From Leucophora obtusa (Eukaryota; Arthropoda; Insecta; Diptera; Anthomyiidae): 64,000 nucleotides of DNA. This document shows, piece after piece, positions 43,494-54,852 of this stretch (its first letter is position 1; every line of letters begins with the position of its first letter). Made by a program: the position numbers and the translations under genes. The stretch is taken from assembly GCA_949987735.1 (NCBI GenBank), contig OX465297.1:97114815-97178814 (forward strand). The letters run 5' to 3'. The notes below the pieces were generated by a model, which saw nothing but the letters and a program-made list of their open reading frames with translations, was not told where the DNA came from and did not search any database.

Positions 43494-44894
43494 ACATATT
43501 ATCAATATGTCGGATTCTTACCGACTAAAACAAACTTGGACTCCATCCACCTATCCAAAACCGCTTCTGTATTACTTCAAATACGTTTTCTTTCACTATA
43601 TAAGTAGTTACCTGTTTTTGTTTTCCTATTCTCATCCGGCCAATAGTTTAGCTTTTTTTCTTACATCCTTGTCTTCCCTTCTTCCACAGTATATTCTCAA
43701 TAAAATGGTTGAATTGCTTTCAATTTTCTGATTCATTTGCTATAGCTTCAAAAACTATTTCTGGTTTAATTACACAATCTATGGAGCCATTTAAGCTTTC
43801 GTTCTCGAAGGTCCATCGCTTGTATTGGAATAACGTATGTTCTGATTAATGCTCATGGTTTCCACCAGCTAATATTCAAAACTGCCTTGTCAATTCATTG
43901 CTTGTGATATATAAAAATCAATTTCTACGTATCTTATTTCCCTCCAGAACTTTTTACTGGGTTCCATTTTAAAGATTCGTCCACCATTTAGCTTCTCATC
44001 CCATCACGTTTACCGTCTTTAATATAAGCTCATCCTTGCCTGCGTTTTCACTTATGCTCTCGCTGTATTTATGTTTGCACCTGTTGCTCTTATTACCATT
44101 TGCTTGTTATTTTCCGCTTTGTTTTGCAAGGCTAACTCTATTGGCGGTATACCAACGAAAAGCTTTCTGAAAATGGCTTAATTTAAATGGAAAATAACTG
44201 AACAATCACATATTATATAAACGTAGACAACGGGAAAAATACTCTGTTCACAGTTTTTCGTTTGACCACCTTAAATTTATGAATTATTTTTTTTCCATCA
44301 CAGAGAAAAATGTACTAGGAAAAATATGAAGTTGGATAGCAATACTGCCTATGTGGCCACCATATGCCTATGGAGTCATAGGGTGGCCTACCCTACATTT
44401 TATTTTAAACAATTAATCGTTCAAATAATTATTAGATTTTTTTTCTTAATCGATTAATTGAATAAAATTTTAAAACTAATCGATTAATCGAAAAAAAATA
44501 TTATATACATTCACTTGTTGTATTTTTAAAAATTTTATTTATAAAAGGGAACAAAAATAATATCAGCAACTCTTCTAAAATTCATAAGAATAAAAAATGT
44601 TATAAATTAAATCATATTTTAGTAGGTTTGAGGTCAAGAAGAAGAATAAATTAGCAGATCAGACTAGATCAATTTTCTGCATTTTTTCTATGCACAGGCT
44701 TCATCAGTGATTTTCCATTAAATTGTATTATTGTTTATATTTTATTGTCAGATTGCCTCTATATAATAATTTATTCAACAACCTGTTGGCTGTAACTAAT
44801 TGAACCCATTTTTTTATAAAAAATATCCGAATTTCATCAAGATCGGAGATTATTGCGTGAGATACTTTTCTTGATAGTGATTTAACCCTCTAAT
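43494..44894. other. Unassigned DNA, partly less AT-rich
   Basis: 43500-44160 is pyrimidine-rich and less AT-biased than its surroundings, but no protein motif or splice-supported exon could be recognised (the frame 43507-43731 is Phe/Leu/Ser-rich without motif). AATCGATTAATCG-type palindromes occur at 44440-44490, and the dispersed word TTTAGTAGGTTTGAGGTCA lies at 44617-44670. Confidence 0.4.
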
Positions 44895-45595
44895 TAGAGT
44901 TTGCTGTTCAGTTTTAATCGAAACCGCGGTTTTCCAAGCCTCAAAACCGAAAACCGACAAAAATAAGTCGGCTTTTAACAAACACATTAACCAATTAAAA
45001 TAATTAATTAAATTGCATATTATTAAATCTTAAATTTCGAAAAGTCTCGGCTCCTATTTTACAATATTTTGTATTTAATTGTAACAAACATTTTCTTCAG
45101 TAAAATTGCTTTAAAGAATTTTTTGTTTTTGTTATTACCGATAACATAAACTGAGGCTTATAATTTTAGAAAAAAAATTGCCCTTATTTCGTATTCCGCG
45201 AAATTTATAAAATTTTAACTTTATATTGTTTTAAACAAATTGCTAAAATTTAAATTTAAACTCTTTAAAATACAACTTAAGTTGCCGAAAAAAGAAAAAA
45301 ATTTACTTTATAACAGGTTTCCGCGATTATTTTTTCTACCGGAAAGATTTCGAAATGGCGTTATTGCCTTTAAATATTCGAGTGAGAAATTCAATCGAAT
45401 TTTAAAAGATATCTTGGACATATTAAACTATTTTTATGCATATTTAATTATCATATATTTATTAAGAATAATGTTATATTTAATTATTTTTAAACAATTC
45501 TATTAATATCACAAAAATAACCGAAACCGCAGCTTTTATAATTTGGAAAAACCGAAACCGCGATTTCCAAATTTTTCAGTTTTTAGCAAACTTTA
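44895..45595. mobile_element. hAT-type MITE with AACCGCGG repeats, copy 2
   Basis: 701 bp. Ends TAGAGTTTGCT and inverse TAAAGTTTGCT, flanked by perfect 8-bp duplications CCTCTAAT (44887-44894 and 45596-45603). Subterminal GAAACCGCGGTTTTCCAAGC and the inner AAACCGAAACCGCGATTTCC match copy 1 (29504-30196). No transposase. Confidence 0.9.
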
Positions 45596-45603
45596 CCTCT
45601 AAT

Positions 45604-46621
45604 TCTCTTTCTTCTGATTACAATAATATTTAAACCATATATTTGGCGTTGAAAATCTACTATGGAACAAATATTTAAACTTTAATTTATCGCTTTATTT
45701 AGGCGATATAGCAAAACAAAGGTCGAAGACGTATCTTGAAACCCAGTAGTCAAATAATTTCGGGTTTTGCTGTAAATTACACTATCAATAAAATGAAGTT
45801 ATGTACCGAAAATTGTTGATCAATTGTTGTTATTTCAAAAGTTATGGCGATTTTCGCTTTTTGAAGATTACGAAATTTGGCATTAAACATCAATAAATTT
45901 TGACGAAATTATTTCTGCTTTCTACTACCTCTGAGTATATAATATGTGTTTTTTAGTTAAAGAGGTATTTGTAAAACGTATCCTGGCGTTATCTTGTAAG
46001 TCCTGGAGAAAAACTTTTAACTGATTTTACAATTAAAAACTCTAAACTAGCTCTGTTGTTATTGGGAATGTACGCCAGATCGTAAATGTATATTCGGCAA
46101 TTTTTCAAATATTTTTTTCGGTTTTAAAAAGTTAATTTTTTAAATTTTCATTAAACATATTTCTCGCCTGAAAACCGTTCCTTATACAAAAAAAATTGAA
46201 GGAAAAAAAAATAGGCAGTTAAGTTTTCTATGGATATAATACAACTTGTTTAGTAAAATATTGTTATTAAGCCAAAAACTATTTAAAATCTGAAGACCGC
46301 CTTTTGGCGGTCTTGGGCATTAAAGGGTTGAAAAACGTAAGAAAGAAAGTGGCACAGCGAAAACTTGATTTGTTGTCAAAAATCACTCGACCAAAGTAAA
46401 TTATCGTCAGGGGCGGTTTTAAAATGGAAGATTCACAATAAAAATTTTGCGGCCCTATGTTCCACTGGGAATTAAAGGATTAAATATATAAAGGAGAGAA
46501 ACTTTAATTGCCCCCCCCCCCCCCTTAAAAAATCATATGGTCAAAAGTAAACTTTTAAAACGCCAATAAACGTATATTTTTTTTGGCTCCCTCTACCAGA
46601 ATTAGTTCTCAGATTTATGTA
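45604..46621. other. Unassigned DNA with poly(C) run
   Basis: (C)14 at 46511-46524. A small perfect hairpin AAGACCGCC-TTTT-GGCGGTCTT lies at 46292-46313. No coding evidence. Confidence 0.45.
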
Positions 46622-46705
46622 TCCATGTGGAAATTATGCATGCTTATGAGCATGCACGAACATATTTTAAACCTGTATGAATCCATATATGCCGATTTTT
46701 AGCCG
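46622..46705. mobile_element. Foldback MITE fragment
   Basis: TCCATGTGGAAATTATGCAT on the left and ATCCATATATGCCGATTTTT then AGCCGG on the right match the opposite ends of the foldback families at 41411 and 2744. Almost the whole interior is deleted. Confidence 0.5.
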
Positions 46706-46879
46706 GATTGTTAAATTTAATAAGTTTTTCTGTTGAGCCAACAAAGATATTAATTCGATATATTCATTATAAATTGCTACAAACACTTATATAATTTCTT
46801 ACGTACAACAAAACTTTAATAATATGAATAACGCATTATTAAGAACCATGTTTGAATTTTTTTTTTTCGTTAATACATC

Positions 46880-47056
46880 ATGCGTAGGTATATAGAAAAG
46901 CAATGTCAAAAAGTCATTCACAGTTGGATGGAAATCAAAAGTATATGCCAAGAAAAATTAAAGGATTTAATAATAAACAATCACCCGTGGAGTCTTTTAG
47001 CCTGTCAAAAAGTAGTAGGAAAAGTGCCAGAGTTCATGAACTACAGCGAAGTATAA
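46880..47056 (+). CDS. Possible short coding segment or exon, unknown
   Basis: 58 codons from ATG 46880 to TAA 47054-47056. The composition (Trp, Cys, His, Pro and charged residues mixed: QKVIHSWMEIKSICQEKL, NHPWSLLACQKVVGKVPEF) is far more protein-like than other short frames here. A T-run precedes GCGTAG (possible 3' splice site) and GCGAAGTATAA follows (weak 5' splice site), so it could be an internal exon. It resembles no transposon protein I know. Chance remains quite possible. Confidence 0.25.
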   Translation: MRRYIEKQCQKVIHSWMEIKSICQEKLKDLIINNHPWSLLACQKVVGKVPEFMNYSEV

Positions 47057-47434
47057 AAGGAAATTCATAAGCGTAAATATGTATGTGTGTATAACAATGA
47101 AAGAAATTAATGATAAAGCAAAAAAAAAAAACAGTATTAACAAACAATACGTACTTGTTGAACAATTAAACAGAAAAATTACTTAATACCAATATTGTTT
47201 GTAATAATAACATGGGTTATTCACAAAGTTTTGTTATCTGACACAGAAGTTATCCTAACATGTTCGCTCCGATTTTAATGAAAATTAAATGTGCGATAGA
47301 GGACAAAAAATAAGAGGCATGTATTTCTTAGCGGTACAATCATACGTTTAAGGCTTACAAAGTGCGACCAAAACTAAGTTATTTTTATATGAAAACATGT
47401 CTGAAATTTACGAAATCTAGATTTATCTGTAAAC

Positions 47435-47520
47435 ACCCATCTAAAAATCCCCATACGTGGATCCATACATTTTGAAAGTATGTGATCATGCATTTTCATG
47501 CGTGTTTATGTGTGGTCATT
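47435..47520. mobile_element. Foldback MITE fragment
   Basis: ACCCATCTAAAAATCCCCAT then ACGTGGATCCATACA matches the left end of the foldback at 2744 (CCCGGCTAAAAATC, ATGGATCCATACA). The right arm is missing. Confidence 0.55.
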
Positions 47521-47521
47521 G

Positions 47522-48376
47522 CAGTTGTCCAAAAAAACATGAAAGTTGGAATTCGCGTTCTCCAAAATGTTGCCCCTTTTCCTTAATATTTAAAAACTCT
47601 CTGTGCCAAGTTTTAGCTAAATCCGCTTTTATTTAGAGGTAGCAGAAAAAGTTACCTTTTAAGATTTATGTAGTAATTTATCTCTAGAGTAATTTGTACA
47701 AAAAGTAGGGTTGATTTTAAATAGAATTATTTCTTAACCTGTACCATATTATTAAACAATTTTTTTTTAAATCTAGTCTTAATTAATGTGAAGAAAAGGA
47801 ATTTGAAATCAAAACTTAAAAAAATTAGCAACTTTTAAGTAATTCGCGTTTTTTTTAAATTATACAAAAAAATACATATTTTAGTTAAAATTTCTAAATT
47901 TTTCGAAAAGATGTAATTAAAAATTCAACTTGTTTTTCTTGTATGCGCAAATTTCTCAAATCTGATCTTATCGAAGATTATGAAGCAGCAATCGAAATTT
48001 AAAGAACATTTGTGGTTTATAATTAATTCGCGGTTTTTTAAAATTAAAATAACTCAAGTATTTTGCGGTATTTTCCTAATTACCTGGAAACGGAGTTATC
48101 GAAAAATCCAATTTGTTATACTTTTGCCATTTAATGTACACGTATAAATGTATTAGATTTGATATATTGCGGACATAATAATTATATTTTATTTTTCTCA
48201 TTTTTTGCATTATTTTTAATTAATTAAAAATAATAGGGCAAGTACAACCTCGAAACTTCAATTGAGATGTGCAACCTCTAAACAAAACTTTTTTGGTGAT
48301 TTTTTTATCAGACCATATTTATTTTCATAGTAGCATATTTTAAGGGTTGTGGATCGTGAGAATTCAAACTTTTTTT
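47522..48376 (-). mobile_element. hAT-like element (family TAGAGTGGTCC), inverted copy
   Basis: Runs from CAGTTGTCCAAAAAAACATG (matching the right TIR at 10733 in inverse) to GGATCGTGAGAATTCAAACT (matching the left end near 5110 in inverse). It shows the uninterrupted sequence TTTAGAGGTTGCACATCTCA at which LINE-A entered the 5078 copy. Its outermost left TIR is replaced by the element at 48377, inserted at the T run. Confidence 0.8.
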
Positions 48377-49027
48377 TAGACCGTACCTCAAAAAAAGGTT
48401 CGCCGTACACCCTCCAATATAAAGTACTTTTGAAAGGCGATTTAAAAAAAAAAATTTTTTTTTGCCAAGCGTAGGGGTCGCCTTTTTTAATTTTTCTTTA
48501 TAGTTTTGGCATTTAAAGTCGGATTTTAAAGTGTGATACAGCATATACTGTATCACACTGTATACACTGTGTTTTGCTATAAAGGAAAAATCCAATTAAA
48601 AAAAAATTTAATGGCGACCCCTACATTCGGCAACAAAAATAAAAATAAAAAAATTTCTGCTGGTTTTATCGAAGAACTTCCTTAGCAAAAGTTTAATGAT
48701 TTTTTACAAGCTTTAATTTTCTGACATTAGGGTCGTACATTAGGTTTGTAGCAGCGGAGATCTGGTGGATAAATACTAGAACGGGATACTTGAGGGCAAT
48801 GGCCCTTAGAGCGAAATATTGGCCACCTCGAGAGAAAAGCATCGATGTATTACACTTTATGATCCGATTGTAAATGCCAAAGATATAACGAAAAATGTAA
48901 AATGGCGACCCCTGCGTTCGGCAAAAAAAAAAAATAAAAATTTTTTTTTGAAACTGCCTTGCGATAATACTTCATATTAGAGGGTGTAAGGCGCACTTTT
49001 TTTTTTACTATAAGGTGGTACGGTCTG
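48377..49027. mobile_element. hAT-like MITE (family TAGASCGTACC), copy 1
   Basis: Left TAGACCGTACCTCAAAAAAA and right inverse AGACCGTACCACCTTATAGT. Subterminal GTTCGCCGTACACCCTCCAA and inverse AGGGTGTAAGGCGC, plus internal GTAGGGGTCGCC words, match the copy at 62925-63541. A hairpin (GTGATACAG…CTGTATCAC) lies at 48532-48560. The duplication is unclear because it inserted in the T run of the neighbouring hAT end. Confidence 0.75.
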
Positions 49028-50476
49028 ATGTACACTAAGGTACTCCAAAAAACTTTTTTTTGAATTTTTGACCAGGCTACCCCCTGGAAATATTTACTTG
49101 GGTGTAAAACTACGTCTCCCAAAAATTAGGATAATCAAATATCGGGAAGGCGTGCCGCATCGGGCCTGAAGTTTGGAATACGGATTACAGGGGGAAAATA
49201 TAAAAACAATAAAAACATTAAAGAAGTGGAACAGAGTGAAGTCAGTTCTATTTATAATAAAGCAATAAAAACTTAAATCGGTTAAAAACAGCCGAGTTAT
49301 TACAATTACCCCAGACAAATTATGTGTCGCAGACCACTTAATCAAGAAATTCAGGACCAAATTTTAAAATTTGTTGAAATAATCTACTACAGAATCATTT
49401 TTTTTATTCTATACGTTCGAAGAAACTCAGATAAAAAGTATTTTTTCTGTTGTGTTCTGCTAACTCGTTTTAAATTCGTGCCAAAAAGGTCAGAATTCTT
49501 AAGCACTGTCTTCAAATCTACAATTTAAAATTTTTAAAAATTTTTTTAAAAGAAATTAAAAAAAAATCAACGATTCGACTTAAGGGTTTTATTAAGAACA
49601 TTTTTGGCATTTATTTAGCTTTTAGGCAAGTTTTTCTTTTTTCTTCTTTTAATTCCTAATAATTTTGGCGAGAATATAATAACACAAGATTAAATACTTC
49701 AGTTCTGAAAATTAGGGCAAAATATAAATACATTAAATTGCCCCTGTGTAAGGTCAATTTTTTTAAACATATTAATCTAACAGATATTCCGCAGCGGATA
49801 TTAATTAAACTTCTTGCTGTTATTTTTCTAGGTCTTAAAATAATATTCCTAATTTAATTTCAGAAAAGAGGTTAATTTTGATTTTTTTTTCTATAAAATG
49901 CTTAATTAAACGTTTTTATATCGATTTTCATGTCAAATGGCACTTTTTTACATTTTAAAAATTTGGCATCATTTTGACCCAATGTGCCTATAAGGGTTAG
50001 ATTCTATTTTTTCATTACTATGTATAAAATTTAGTGTTAACAGAGATATTTTGACAACTTCCACAAAATTCCGCATGAAACAACACATTGTTTTGATATA
50101 TGTACTTCCAGGAAAAAACGAAAAATTTTAAAAATTTCGCCTTTGACCTTGGTAAAGAAAGAGTTAACGCTGTCGGAGTTTTACAAAATTTTCGGAAAGC
50201 AGTCTCTTGTATCATAATTAACGGAAATCGGAGGTGATTTCGTTACAGCTAGCTAAAAATACAAAAATTAATATTATTATCTAAATTATTGGCCAAAATC
50301 ACACTTTTCTCAAAAGTTTTCAAATTTAAGTGAAGTTAAAAGAGGGATATTTGTACTTTGCAGTAAAATTTTTCTCTTAAGTGTATTTAATAAAATCCTA
50401 TGCGTCGACCAGTTTTTTTATATTTTGTTTAACAAAATTTTAAAAAAACTCAAAACTAGAGTTTTGCAAATTTATG
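49028..50476. other. AT-rich DNA without recognised gene
   Basis: Short frames at 49094-49360 (minus) and 49322-49528 (plus) have no motif. No repeat with a second copy in the window was seen. Confidence 0.45.
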
Positions 50477-51292
50477 AAAAACGAGTAAAAAGGTTAAAGT
50501 CGGGCATGCCGACTATACAATACCCTACACCAGTCTGGATAAAAGCCAACTAATGTTTGGATCCGAAATTCGAATGGGTTAAAATGGGGCTTGTGTCAAA
50601 ATTTTCTATAATGTGAGTCAGCGCACCAAATTTCTTTAAAGTATTTTAATATTTGCGATCTGCAGTTTGTAACCAAGCCAATTTTGGGGGGACCCTTATA
50701 TGGGCACTAGGTCTAAACATAGACCGATGTTCACCAAAATCAATAGCTTTCGTCCTTGGGGCAAAATAGGTCTGTGTACCAAACTTCATCAAAATATCTT
50801 AATATTTGCGATCTGCAGCGTATAAACAATATAATTTTGGGGGGACCCTTATATGGGCACTAGGTCTAAACATAGACCGATGTTCACCAAAATCAATAGG
50901 CTTCGTCGTTGGGCCGACATAAGTCGGTGTACCATATTTTATCAAAATATCTTAATATTTGCGACCTGCAGCGTATAAACAATATAATTTTGGTAGGACC
51001 CTTATATGGGCACTAGGTCTAAACATGGACCGATGTTTATCAATAGCCGTCGTCCTTGGGCCGACGTAAGTCGGTGTACCAAGTTTCATCAAAATATCTT
51101 AATATTTGCGACCTGTAGAGTGCGCACAAGAATGCATGGACAGACAGACGGACATCATTAAAACGAAATAAAAAAAAATTCTAAGCCGATCGGTATACTA
51201 TAAGGTGGGTCTACGACCAATATTTTTTGGTGTTACAAACATCAGCACAAACTTATAATACCCTGAACACATAGTGGTGTAGGGTATAAAAA
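50477..51292 (+). mobile_element. mini-me/DINE-1-like Helitron copy D
   Basis: Complete: AAAAACGAGTAAAAAGGTTA, GTCGGGCATGCCGACTATAC, three to four internal units (ATGGGCACTAGGTCTAAACA), the region GACAGACAGACGGACATC with a shortened GACR microsatellite, and the 3' block CGATCGGTATACTATAAGGT to GGTGTAGGGTATAAAAAC. No coding capacity. Confidence 0.87.
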
Positions 51293-52429
51293 CTCATCTT
51301 TGGCCAAACCTGGAACTAGGTTATCATAACCTAAAAGAGGCAAAAATTTATATCTAAATACCTGTGGATCTAAGAAATCAAACTAGAATATAACATTGTA
51401 AGTTTTTGAAAAACAAATATTTTATTTTTTACGATTTTCATAATTTATCTCAATGGTCTCAAGAAATTGCAATTTTTTAAATATTTTAAAACCGATTTGG
51501 ATTTTTATTCATTATACATTTATACATTAAAGGTAATTCAGCCTAGATTACTATTTTATTTACATTTTCCAAAAATACAGTTATTTAAGAGCCAGTATTT
51601 AAAAAAAATAAACAAAAAAGTGATTTTCTCGCCTTTTAAATCATATGTCAAACTTCAGGGCTGATGCGGCACGTGTTCCCGTTATAAGATCACCTTAATT
51701 TTTTGCATGGTGTATTTTTATACCCAAAGGCTCATTTATAAGGGGGGGGGGCCTTAAATAGCAAGTTGAAAAATAAGGTCCACCCTTGTGTACACAAACA
51801 AAAGAAGATAATTATGAACGACAACATTTTAAGAGCCGCCCAAGTATTACATACAGTTCAACACATTGTTAGTGTTTACTTCAATTGTTTCCTTTAAAAT
51901 TATTATAAGTTTATTAAATTCTCAGTATGAATTGACAGAAATAACAATAGAAAATTGTTTGTATTTGTTTGCTGTTTTATTAATGATTGAAGAAATAAAA
52001 TTCGGAAGAAAAACAATATATAAAATTATGAATTCTTTGAACTTTTAACTATTATATATTTTTAATTTTTCTTTTGTTTATTTTCTTAATGGAAATTAAA
52101 CAAAAAAAAAATGGAGAAAAGAAAATTATTGAAATATAAAGTAAAAAGAAAAACAGTTTCTGTTTCGGTTCATTTTACTTTCTACTTTTCTTTTACTTAG
52201 TTTGTGGGTGAACAAGTACTTAATAACGTATAATGAGATTTTAAAGTCACTGAATTTGGGTTTTTTAAATGAAATTATAAAACCAAATGTTATTGTCCCA
52301 TTATGTACGCAAATAGTCTCCTTAACTCTCTGCCAGTGCAAATGTTTTTGGTACTTATAATTGCCAAGGTAAAATATATACTAAATATTGACAGGTATAA
52401 AACTTTGTTAATGTGTAACCGATAATTGG
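51293..52429. other. AT-rich DNA with poly(G) run
   Basis: (G)10 at 51742-51751. No coding or repeat structure that can be supported. Confidence 0.45.
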
Positions 52430-52700
52430 ATATATAGTGAATTACATTGTAATGAATACTCCTTACCTTCAGCATTATTTTGAAGCATAAAGTAATTATT
52501 TAGTTGTGTACATAATGCATTACTTTGTAATGTATACTCTTAACCTTCGGCATTATTTAGAACTACAGAATAATGAGTTGCGGAGAGTTGATTACATAAT
52601 GCATTCCTTAGTAATGTACACTTACATTTATCGTTATTTTAAAACATAAAGTAATGCATTACCGAATGTTGATTACAGAAATAATGCATTATACTTAAAT
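52430..52700. repeat. Imperfect tandem repeat, about 105-bp unit
   Basis: Repeated series of ATAATGCATTACTTTGTAAT, GTATACTCTTAACCTTCGGC and ATTATTTTGAAGCATAAAGT, at least three diverged copies. Small palindromes (AATGCATT) recur. Confidence 0.6.
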
Positions 52701-52945
52701 ATAAAATAATGACCATTACAAAACACATTGTTTTAATTTAAAAATTAATTACATCGATTATATTTTTATTTAAGTTTTGTAAATATTTTTAAAGTATCCA
52801 TCATTGTGTAACGACAGAAGTCGTTCCGCTCGTTTCTGTTTACACACTTCGCGACTCTGACTAGTTACACAAGTTACCGCTACTGCTCAAATCTACCTCA
52901 TTATTTTGATGGAATTCTCAAACGTACCTCGGTGCGCTCAATGGG

Positions 52946-52982
52946 TATATAAAGCGGAACATCATAGAAATTTGGATCAGTT
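52946..52982 (+). promoter_or_regulatory. Core promoter-like TATA box and initiator
   Basis: TATATAAA at 52946-52953 within a GC-richer stretch is followed by TCAGTT (52977-52982), the arthropod initiator, with its A 33 bp downstream of the TATA start. AACAAG|GTAAG (splice donor-like) follows at 53010, and a pyrimidine tract ending TAG at about 53045. It could be the promoter of an LTR (solo LTR) or of a non-coding repeat transcript; no LTR ends or duplication could be found. Confidence 0.45.
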
Positions 52983-53084
52983 GGCTGCGGTCGTGAACGA
53001 GTAAACAAGGTAAGCTCCTGTTAAAAATATTCTCTTCTCCTCTAGATCCTGTACTGGAAGCGTGCCGTCCTAGGTAGCTTCTAC

Positions 53085-53455
53085 ATCCTGGAAGATCCCG
53101 CAACGTCCTTGGGGGTCCTGGCAATTGTCCTTGAAGGCCCTTACGAATATCCTGGAAGGTCCTGGCAATTATCCTTGAAGGTCCTTGCGAATATCCTGGA
53201 AGGTCCTTGCAATTATCCTTGAAGGTCCTAGCGAATATATCCTGGAAGGACTTTGCAATTATCCTTGAAGGTCTTTGCGAATATCCTGGAAGGTCCTGAC
53301 AATCATCCTTGAAGGTCCTTGCGAATATCCGGGAAGGTTCTTGTGAATATCCTGGAAGGTCCTTGCAATTATCCTTGAAGGTCCTTCCAACTATCCTAGA
53401 AGGTTCTTACGAATATTTCGGAAGGTCCTAACGGATATCCTTAGAGGTTCTTTGC
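53085..53455 (+). repeat. Minisatellite 1: 22-bp half units in 44-bp dimers
   Basis: Alternation of GTCCTTGCAATTATCCTTGA and GTCCTTGCGAATATCCTGGA (each plus AG) gives a 44-bp period made of two related 22-mers, repeated about eight times with substitutions. Located 100 bp downstream of the promoter-like motif. Confidence 0.85.
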
Positions 53456-53462
53456 TAACATA

Positions 53463-54092
53463 GGAAGCGTGCCGTCCCCGGTCGCTGCCCTCAACCAAGC
53501 ATCCCTCAACAGAGGAAACGTGCCATCGCCGGTCGTTGTCCTCCTTAAATCGAAGTCCAACAGAGGAAGCGTGCCGTCCCCGGTCGCTGTCCTCACCCAA
53601 GCATCGCTCAACAGAGGAAACGTGCCATCCCCGGTCGTTGTCCTCCTTAAATCAAAGTCCAAAAGAGGAAGCGTGCCGTCCCCGGTCGCTGTCCTCACCC
53701 AAGCATCGCTCAACAGAGGAAACGTTCCGCCCCGTTCGTTGTCCTCCTTAAATTGAAGTCCAACAGAGGAAGCGTGCCGTCCTCACCCCAGCATCGCTCA
53801 GCAGAGGAAACGTGCCTTCCCCGGTCGTTGTCCTCCTTAAATCGAAGTCCAACAGAGGAAGCGTGCCATCCCCGGTCGCTGTTCTTACCCAAGCATCGCT
53901 TAACAAAGGAAACGTGCCGACCCCGGTTGTTGTCCTCCTTAAATCAAAGTCCAACAGAGGAAGCGTGCCGTCCCCAGTCGCTGTCCTCACCTAAGCATCG
54001 CTCAACAGAGGAAACGTGCCATCCCCGGTCGTAGTCCTCCTGAAACCGAAGTCCCACAGACAAAGCGTGCTGTCCCCGGTCATTGTCCTTAG
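53463..54092 (+). repeat. Minisatellite 2: 51-bp half units in 102-bp dimers
   Basis: Unit starts fall at 53463, 53565, 53667, 53768, 53857 and 53959, i.e. period 102 except for a one-base and a twelve-base deletion. Each unit has two related halves, AAGCGTGCCGTCCCCGGTCG and AAACGTGCCATCCCCGGTCG, both ending CAACAGAGG-like. As 102 and 51 are multiples of three, long open frames appear on both strands (e.g. NRGSVPSPVAVLTQASL alternating with NRGNVPSPVVVLLKSKS). These frames are by-products of the repeat; translation is not supported. Confidence 0.88.
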
Positions 54093-54411
54093 AAAGTCCC
54101 GCGCGTGATCCGCATCGGAACCTCCCCATCTCTTCTCTCTTTCACTAACTCCTTTGGTCTGTCTCATATTAATATTTAGATTTCGTTGTGATAATAAATG
54201 AATTAAGTTTTATAATGTCTTAAATCACGACTTTTTCTCTCAGTCACTGGATCAAGTAAATTTCTGTGACGAACCCTACCCCCGCGAGCTTATCCCTGCA
54301 ACCGGAGGAAACTCGTCGTCATAATTGTTATACTAATATAAAACAGTTTGCTTGTTGACATACCCATTGATTAAAAAATGGGCCTCACAGCTGAAGATGA
54401 TTTTTTTTTAT
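54093..54411. other. Flank of minisatellite with polyadenylation-like signal
   Basis: AATAAATGAATTAAGTTTTA at about 54193, then GC-richer CCCTACCCCCGCGAGCTTAT and CCCTGCAACCGGAGGAAACT. Together with the promoter-like motif at 52946 this could frame a transcribed repeat or a long terminal repeat, unproven. Confidence 0.35.
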
Positions 54412-54489
54412 ATTTAGTTAGAATATTGTTCTACCTCAAGTCCAAATTCTAATATGATATTGTGATATTAGATTTTATTTGTTGTTTCA
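54412..54489 (+). repeat. 78-bp direct repeat, copy 1
   Basis: ATTTAGTTAGAATATTGTTC and ATTAGATTTTATTTGTTGTTTC recur with about 90% identity at 55513-55590. The spacer holds a hairpin (54669-54756) and the MITE at 54853. Confidence 0.75.
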
Positions 54490-54668
54490 AAAAGGTTGAC
54501 CATTTTGATGATAGACAATACAATTGTTTCGTAGGCATCACACCAAATCATCAGTTGGCAGTAATAAGAAAATGGTGATTGAAATATACAAATCGAGACA
54601 TTACGAAAGGTATAAAAATTTAACGGGACAAGAATTTTGTACTTTTGTATATGAAATATCTGATTTGG

Positions 54669-54756
54669 TAAAACCGGTCATAGATCAACACTTTTTATAA
54701 AACCGGTCATAAATCAACACTTTTTATAAAAAGTGTTGATTTATGACCGGTTTTAC
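54669..54756. repeat. Hairpin of AAAACCGGTCATARATCAAC repeats
   Basis: Two direct copies of AAAACCGGTCATARATCAAC plus ACTTTTTATA are followed by one inverted copy, ending GACCGGTTTTAC. A strong potential stem; origin unknown. Confidence 0.8.
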
Positions 54757-54852
54757 CTTTTGGTACTATTATATGTATGTCTGTGTGTTCATGTCAATAA
54801 CATTTTTAAAAACTACAAGATATCCCAAACAAAATATTTTGATTGGAACTTA

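Noticed and set aside
43507..43731. 74-codon frame in a less AT-rich stretch
   Set aside because: Phe/Leu/Tyr/Ser-rich composition with no motif or exon signal; probably chance.
53085..54092. Regularly spaced repeats resembling a CRISPR array
   Set aside because: Units are contiguous tandem dimers without unique spacers, and the context is an insect genome.
53391..54129. Several overlapping open frames on both strands, Pro/Val/Ser or Arg/Ser-rich
   Set aside because: They follow from the 51/102-bp minisatellite period being a multiple of three; no start context, splice or homology.
52805..54340. Solo LTR of a retrotransposon
   Set aside because: TATA, initiator and AATAAA-like signals are present, but no TG…CA ends, no duplication and no second copy were found; kept only as a promoter-like feature.
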